The position numbers and the translations under genes were made by a program. A model generated the notes under the pieces. That model ran no database searches. It was given only the letters and a program-made list of their open reading frames with translations, and was not told the DNA's origin. Source: Sphingobacteriales bacterium (GTDB lineage: Bacteria > Bacteroidota > Bacteroidia > Chitinophagales > JADIYW01). Taken from it: 28,828 nt of DNA. Numbering within the stretch: the first letter of the stretch is position 1; each line of letters starts with the position of its first letter. The stretch is from positions 1 through 28,828 of the forward strand of contig JADKIQ010000022.1 of the NCBI GenBank assembly GCA_016721245.1, in the 5' to 3' direction. Positions 25,845-28,828 of this stretch are shown piece by piece.

Positions 25845-27909
25845 TAAATAATATTTCAAGGCAGCGTTTTCAGGTTTTTCTAAAGTGGCATCTTCTTCCA
25901 GTAAAGCAATCGCAGCTTTGCGGGCTTCTTCTATAATGGGTCCGTCGGTGGCAAGGTTGGCAATCTTCAAATCCACGTTGCCGCTTTGCTGTGTGCCTTC
26001 CATATTGCCCGGTCCGCGCAACTGCAAATCCACTTCGGCAATCTTAAAACCATCGTTGGTATCTACCATCGTTTTTATACGCGTCTTGCCATCGGCACTA
26101 ATCTTATGCGTCGTCATTAAAATGCAATACGATTGTTCCGCGCCGCGCCCAACTCTGCCGCGTAACTGGTGCAGCTGCGACAAGCCGAAACGTTCCGCGT
26201 TTTCTATAATCATCACACTGGCATTTGGTACGTTCACGCCTACTTCAATCACGGTAGTAGCCACCATAATCTGCGTTTCGCCTTTCACAAAACGCTGCAT
26301 TTCAAAATCCTTGTTTTCCGATTTCATTTTCCATGCACAATACTCACGTTGTACTGCGGTAACGGAAAGGCACGCGATATACTTTCAAAGCCGTTTTGTA
26401 AATCCACCAGATCCAGTTTCTCACTTTCTTCAATCAACGGATATACAATATAAATTTGCCGGCCTAATTTTATTTCATCGCGCATAAAATCAAACACACC
26501 AATGCGCTGTGTTTCGTAGCGATGCACGGTTTTAATAGGTTTTCTTCCGGGCGGCAATTCATCCAACACAGATACATCCAAATCGCCGTATAAAGTCATG
26601 GCCAACGTGCGTGGAATCGGTGTTGCCGTCATCACTAAAATATGCGGTGCAATGGTATTTTTCTTCCAGAGTTTTGCGCGTTGTGCCACACCAAAACGAT
26701 GTTGTTCATCAATCACCACAATGCCCAAATTTTTAAAGATGACATTGTCTTCCAGCAAAGCATGTGTGCCTAATAAAATATGAATTTTGCCTTCTGCTAA
26801 ATCCGCCAGCAGTTCTTTGCGGTGTTTGGATTTGGAAGAACCTGTCAGCAGTTCAATGCGCACGCCGATTTTTTCACATAGTTCCTTTAAACCTGCATAA
26901 TGCTGTTGTGCTAAAATTTCTGTCGGTGCCATCAACGCCGCCTGATAATTATTGTCAATTGCCATCAGCATCATCAGTAAAGCCACAATTGTTTTCCGGA
27001 ACCCACATCACCTTGCAGCAAACGATTCATTTGTTTGTTGGACAAGGTGTCTTTTCGTATTTCTTTCAGCACGCGTTTCTGCGCATTCGTCAGTTCAAAT
27101 GGTAAAGCTTGTTCGTAAAAGTTTTTAAAATAATGATCTACTTTTTCAAAGAAGATACCGGCTTCCCGTTTTCTGATAATTTTTAATTGTAATAAATTCA
27201 GTTGTATCAGAAATAATTCTTCAAATTTCAGTCGTTTTACGGCTGCGGTTTTGCAAGGCTAAAGTTGAAGGCAAATGAATATTTTGATGGCTTCATACCG
27301 GCTCATCAGTTGGTATTTGGACAAGATGTCTTTCGGCAGATTTTCAGAAATATGTTCCGGTTTCAGTTGCGCCAGCAAGGTCATCATCAGTTTGGAAATG
27401 CCTTTGCTGTCCAGACTTCTGGTCTTCATTTTTCTAAGTGTTGTACATTGCACGAAAGGTGCCGGCTTCTTCCGATGTGTATGCAGACAGCGGTTCCAGG
27501 TCAGGATGTGTGATGTTGAGCTTGCCGTTAAACCAGCTCGGTTTGCCGTATAACACGTATGTTTCTTTGGTATTCAGGCTTTCACTAACCATTTCCACAC
27601 CTTGAAACCAGACCATTCTATTTCTCCGTCAGCATCATAAAAACAGCAGTCAGACGTCTTGCACGTCCTTCGCCTAGTTCGCGAATGTCTTTAGTTTTCC
27701 TTTAGTTGTATAAATGTTTGTGTGTTGTCGATATGCTGTGTGGAATAAAACTGTGTGCGGTCGATATAGCGATACGGATAGAATTTCAGTAAATCACCAA
27801 AGGTGAAAATCTCCAATTCTTTTTTCAAAATGTCTGCACGCTCCGGACCAACGCCTTTCAGATACTCGATAGGAGTAGCCAGAAATGATTTTGTTGCGGT
27901 AGATTGCAT
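25827..27909 (-). CDS. recG: ATP-dependent DNA helicase RecG (at least seven frameshifts)
   Basis: Remodels stalled forks and Holliday junctions. Conceptual length is about 694 aa, normal for RecG. N-terminal wedge domain: FLATPIEYLKGVGPERADIL, FYPYRYIDRTQFYS; helicase domains: RLLQGDVGSGK-T (Walker A, about 27000), LMAPTEILAQQHYAGL, VVIDEQHRFGVAQRAKL (DEQH box), MTATPIPRTLAMTLYGDLD, VATTVIEVGVNVPNASVMII, and LHQLRGRVGRG (motif VI). Breaks lie near 27700, 27600-27660, 27440, 27245-27260, 26994 and 26335; those at 26994 and 26335 are single A deletions in A-runs (GGAAAACA, GGAAAATG). The ATG at 27909 (MQSTATKSF) matches the usual RecG start better than the upstream ATG at 27942. Not likely a true pseudogene, given the pattern. 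Confidence 0.9.
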
Positions 27910-27914
27910 TAAGG

Positions 27915-27943
27915 CAAAGATAAAAAATAAAATCTCAAACAAA
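27915..27943 (-). promoter_or_regulatory. Possible recG promoter
   Basis: On the minus strand TATCTTTG (27922 to 27915) fits TAnnTTTG exactly, with TTTG (27943 to 27940) 17 bases upstream. The expected start would fall at or next to the ATG at 27909, so the mRNA would be leaderless or nearly so. Confidence 0.35.
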
Positions 27944-27983
27944 TTTGCTTAAAACGATATGAATAATTAACTTTATTGATAGA

Positions 27984-28202
27984 ATGCAACCCAAGATGCA
28001 AAATATGAATTGCTATGAGCAACAACAACAAGAAGTACAAAACTTCATCAATGATTTATTGCGAAAAAACAACAGGTAATGATTTTAATGCGTCCAAATA
28101 CAAAAGAAAGTATTGAAAGTATCTACCTGGTCTGAAAAAGAGGTTTCCGTTTTTGAAAGAAATAATAAACTATTTAAAAAATGGACGCCAACCACTTGGT
28201 AA
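27984..28202 (+). CDS. Antitoxin of a VapBC-like pair (two compensating frameshifts)
   Basis: About 72 aa when joined. MQPKMQNMN, then EQQQQEVQNFINDLLRK, a frame change in the A-run near 28062-28068, TTGNDFNASKYKRK, a second change near 28107-28110 back to the first frame, and VLKVSTWSEKEVSVFERNNK-LFKKWTPTTW. The 'VWSEEDV..FE.N...F..W' ending is, from memory, common in antitoxins found before PIN toxins in Bacteroidota. The end overlaps the toxin gene start by 22 bases, typical of a coupled pair. The exact start is uncertain; another ATG lies at 27996. Confidence 0.6.
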
Positions 28203-28565
28203 TTGACACATCTGTTATTATCGAATTTCTTCGTTCTAAAGATAAAAAGAATACAACATTGTATTTAATTCCTAACAGTAAGATTATTTATATCACAGCG
28301 GTTAGTCTTTATGAATTATACGTTGGTGCGACAGATAAAACGAAATGGAAAGATGTAAAATTACTAACAGATGATTTATTGCAATTGCCATTTAATAAAA
28401 ATGTAAGCATTGAGGCTGCGAAAATTTATCATCAATTAAGAACAGATAATAAGATGATTGAATTTCGATATTTTTATTGCAGCAACTTGCAAGGTGAATA
28501 AGTTGCCTTTGTTGACACTAAATAAAAAGCACTTTAATAGAATCAAATCATTGGAAATTCTTTAA
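28181..28565 (+). CDS. VapC-like PIN-domain RNase toxin (frameshift near 28465)
   Basis: About 128 aa when joined. HLVIDTSVIIEFLRSKDKKN holds the first PIN Asp (Asp9); ITAVSLYELYVGA holds the conserved Glu; after TDNKMIEFR the frame must shift by one base to give DIFIAATCKVNKLPLLTLNK-KHFNRIKSLEIL, with the Asp of 'RDIFIAAT'. PIN toxins of type II systems cut tRNA or rRNA; the target cannot be predicted. The intact reading would stop at 28501 and lose the last acidic cluster. Overlaps the antitoxin gene by 22 bases, as in an operon. Confidence 0.8.
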
Positions 28566-28626
28566 AATTGATAGCTAGGAAAAACTATATTTTTGAATAG
28601 CTAATTTTAATTCTTATTTTTATAGA

Positions 28627-28828
28627 ATGGGAAAAAGAATCAACGCCTTTACCGATGATGCACTCGGTACAATGGATGCAACTGAATTAGCAGCTGCAAT
28701 TTCAACAAAAAATATCCGTAAAAGAAGTAACCGAAGCAGCCATTGCCCGTGCGGAAAAAGTAAATCCAACCTTAGGTGCCATCGCTATTAAGATGATGAT
28801 GCACGAAATAACGATAAACTAAATCAAG
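28627..28828 (+). CDS. Amidase-family protein, N-terminal fragment (cut by window end, frameshifted)
   Basis: MGKRINAFTDDALGTMDATE-LAAAISTKN, then after one base near 28715 SVKEVTEAAIARAEKVNPTL-GAIAIK, and after a second change near 28790 DDDARNNDKLNQ to the window edge. 'D...LA..I....S..E..EAAIAR....NP.L.AI' is the start of the amidase signature (AS) family, which hydrolyses amide bonds by a Ser-cisSer-Lys triad; the triad lies beyond this window. No strong upstream signal is seen in 28566-28626. Role (for example GatA or a broad amidase) cannot be decided. Confidence 0.72.

Noticed and set aside
27265..27553. Plus-strand frames opposite recG
   Set aside because: They are shadows of a gene whose helicase motifs are clear on the minus strand.
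27910..27942. Upstream ATG (27942) as recG start
   Set aside because: It adds 11 hydrophobic residues unlike RecG and covers the promoter-like TATCTTTG box.
13843..28800. Programmed ribosomal frameshifting as the cause of frame breaks
   Set aside because: Breaks affect many unrelated genes, lack consistent slippery heptamers plus downstream structure, and some need both directions.

Overview
The window is from a Bacteroidota genome, most likely a Chitinophagales- or Saprospirales-like lineage. The evidence is a giant repeat protein ending in a gliding-motility/type IX secretion (T9SS) C-terminal domain, followed by PorP/SprF and a PorE-like OmpA protein; DUF2851, RecX and small PspC proteins of Bacteroidota type; promoter-like TAnnTTTG boxes; and AT-rich flanking genes. 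The order-level placement is inference.

Region 1 (1-13720, + strand) is a surface-adhesin module. The adhesin starts outside the window. It has a degraded SBBP-type beta-propeller region, Ig-like and cadherin-like domains, a tandem array of fifteen ~312-bp (104-aa) units, a second array of nine 291-bp (97-aa, Cys-rich) units, and a T9SS sorting domain ending at 10200. An 11-bp-stem hairpin separates it from porP/sprF. The TPR-PD40-CarboxypepD_reg-OmpA protein follows, then a strong intrinsic terminator. The three genes plausibly form a cargo/outer-membrane partner/peptidoglycan anchor set.

Region 2 (13789-18764, + strand) is more AT-rich and housekeeping-like: DUF2851, a PspC-domain protein, recX, a RidA-family protein that lacks the usual catalytic Arg, two lipoproteins and a DASS/SLC13 anion transporter.

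Region 3 (18778-23299) holds a minus-strand icd (long, Thermus-like isocitrate dehydrogenase) followed by genes for a 55-aa two-helix membrane protein and a 92-aa protein. A divergent lysR gene shares a compact promoter region with icd. Then come minus-strand genes for a small helical (TPR-like) protein, a DUF6265 protein and a GNAT acetyltransferase.

Region 4 (23300-27909) is the most accessory-like stretch: a darT-darG DNA ADP-ribosylation toxin-antitoxin pair between clusters of palindromes. The recG side carries an 80-nt element that folds into a near-ideal three-arm cloverleaf. It is flanked by a 43-44-bp duplication that includes the 3' end of recG. recG itself is reconstructable across many frameshifts.

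Region 5 (27984-28828) holds a VapB/VapC-like pair (both need frame repair) and the 5' end of an amidase gene.

Many genes, including core ones (icd, recG), carry single-base indels, often in A-runs. I read this mainly as sequence-quality error and not mass pseudogenisation. Joined coordinates are given for such genes. No tRNA, rRNA, CRISPR array or transposase gene was recognised.
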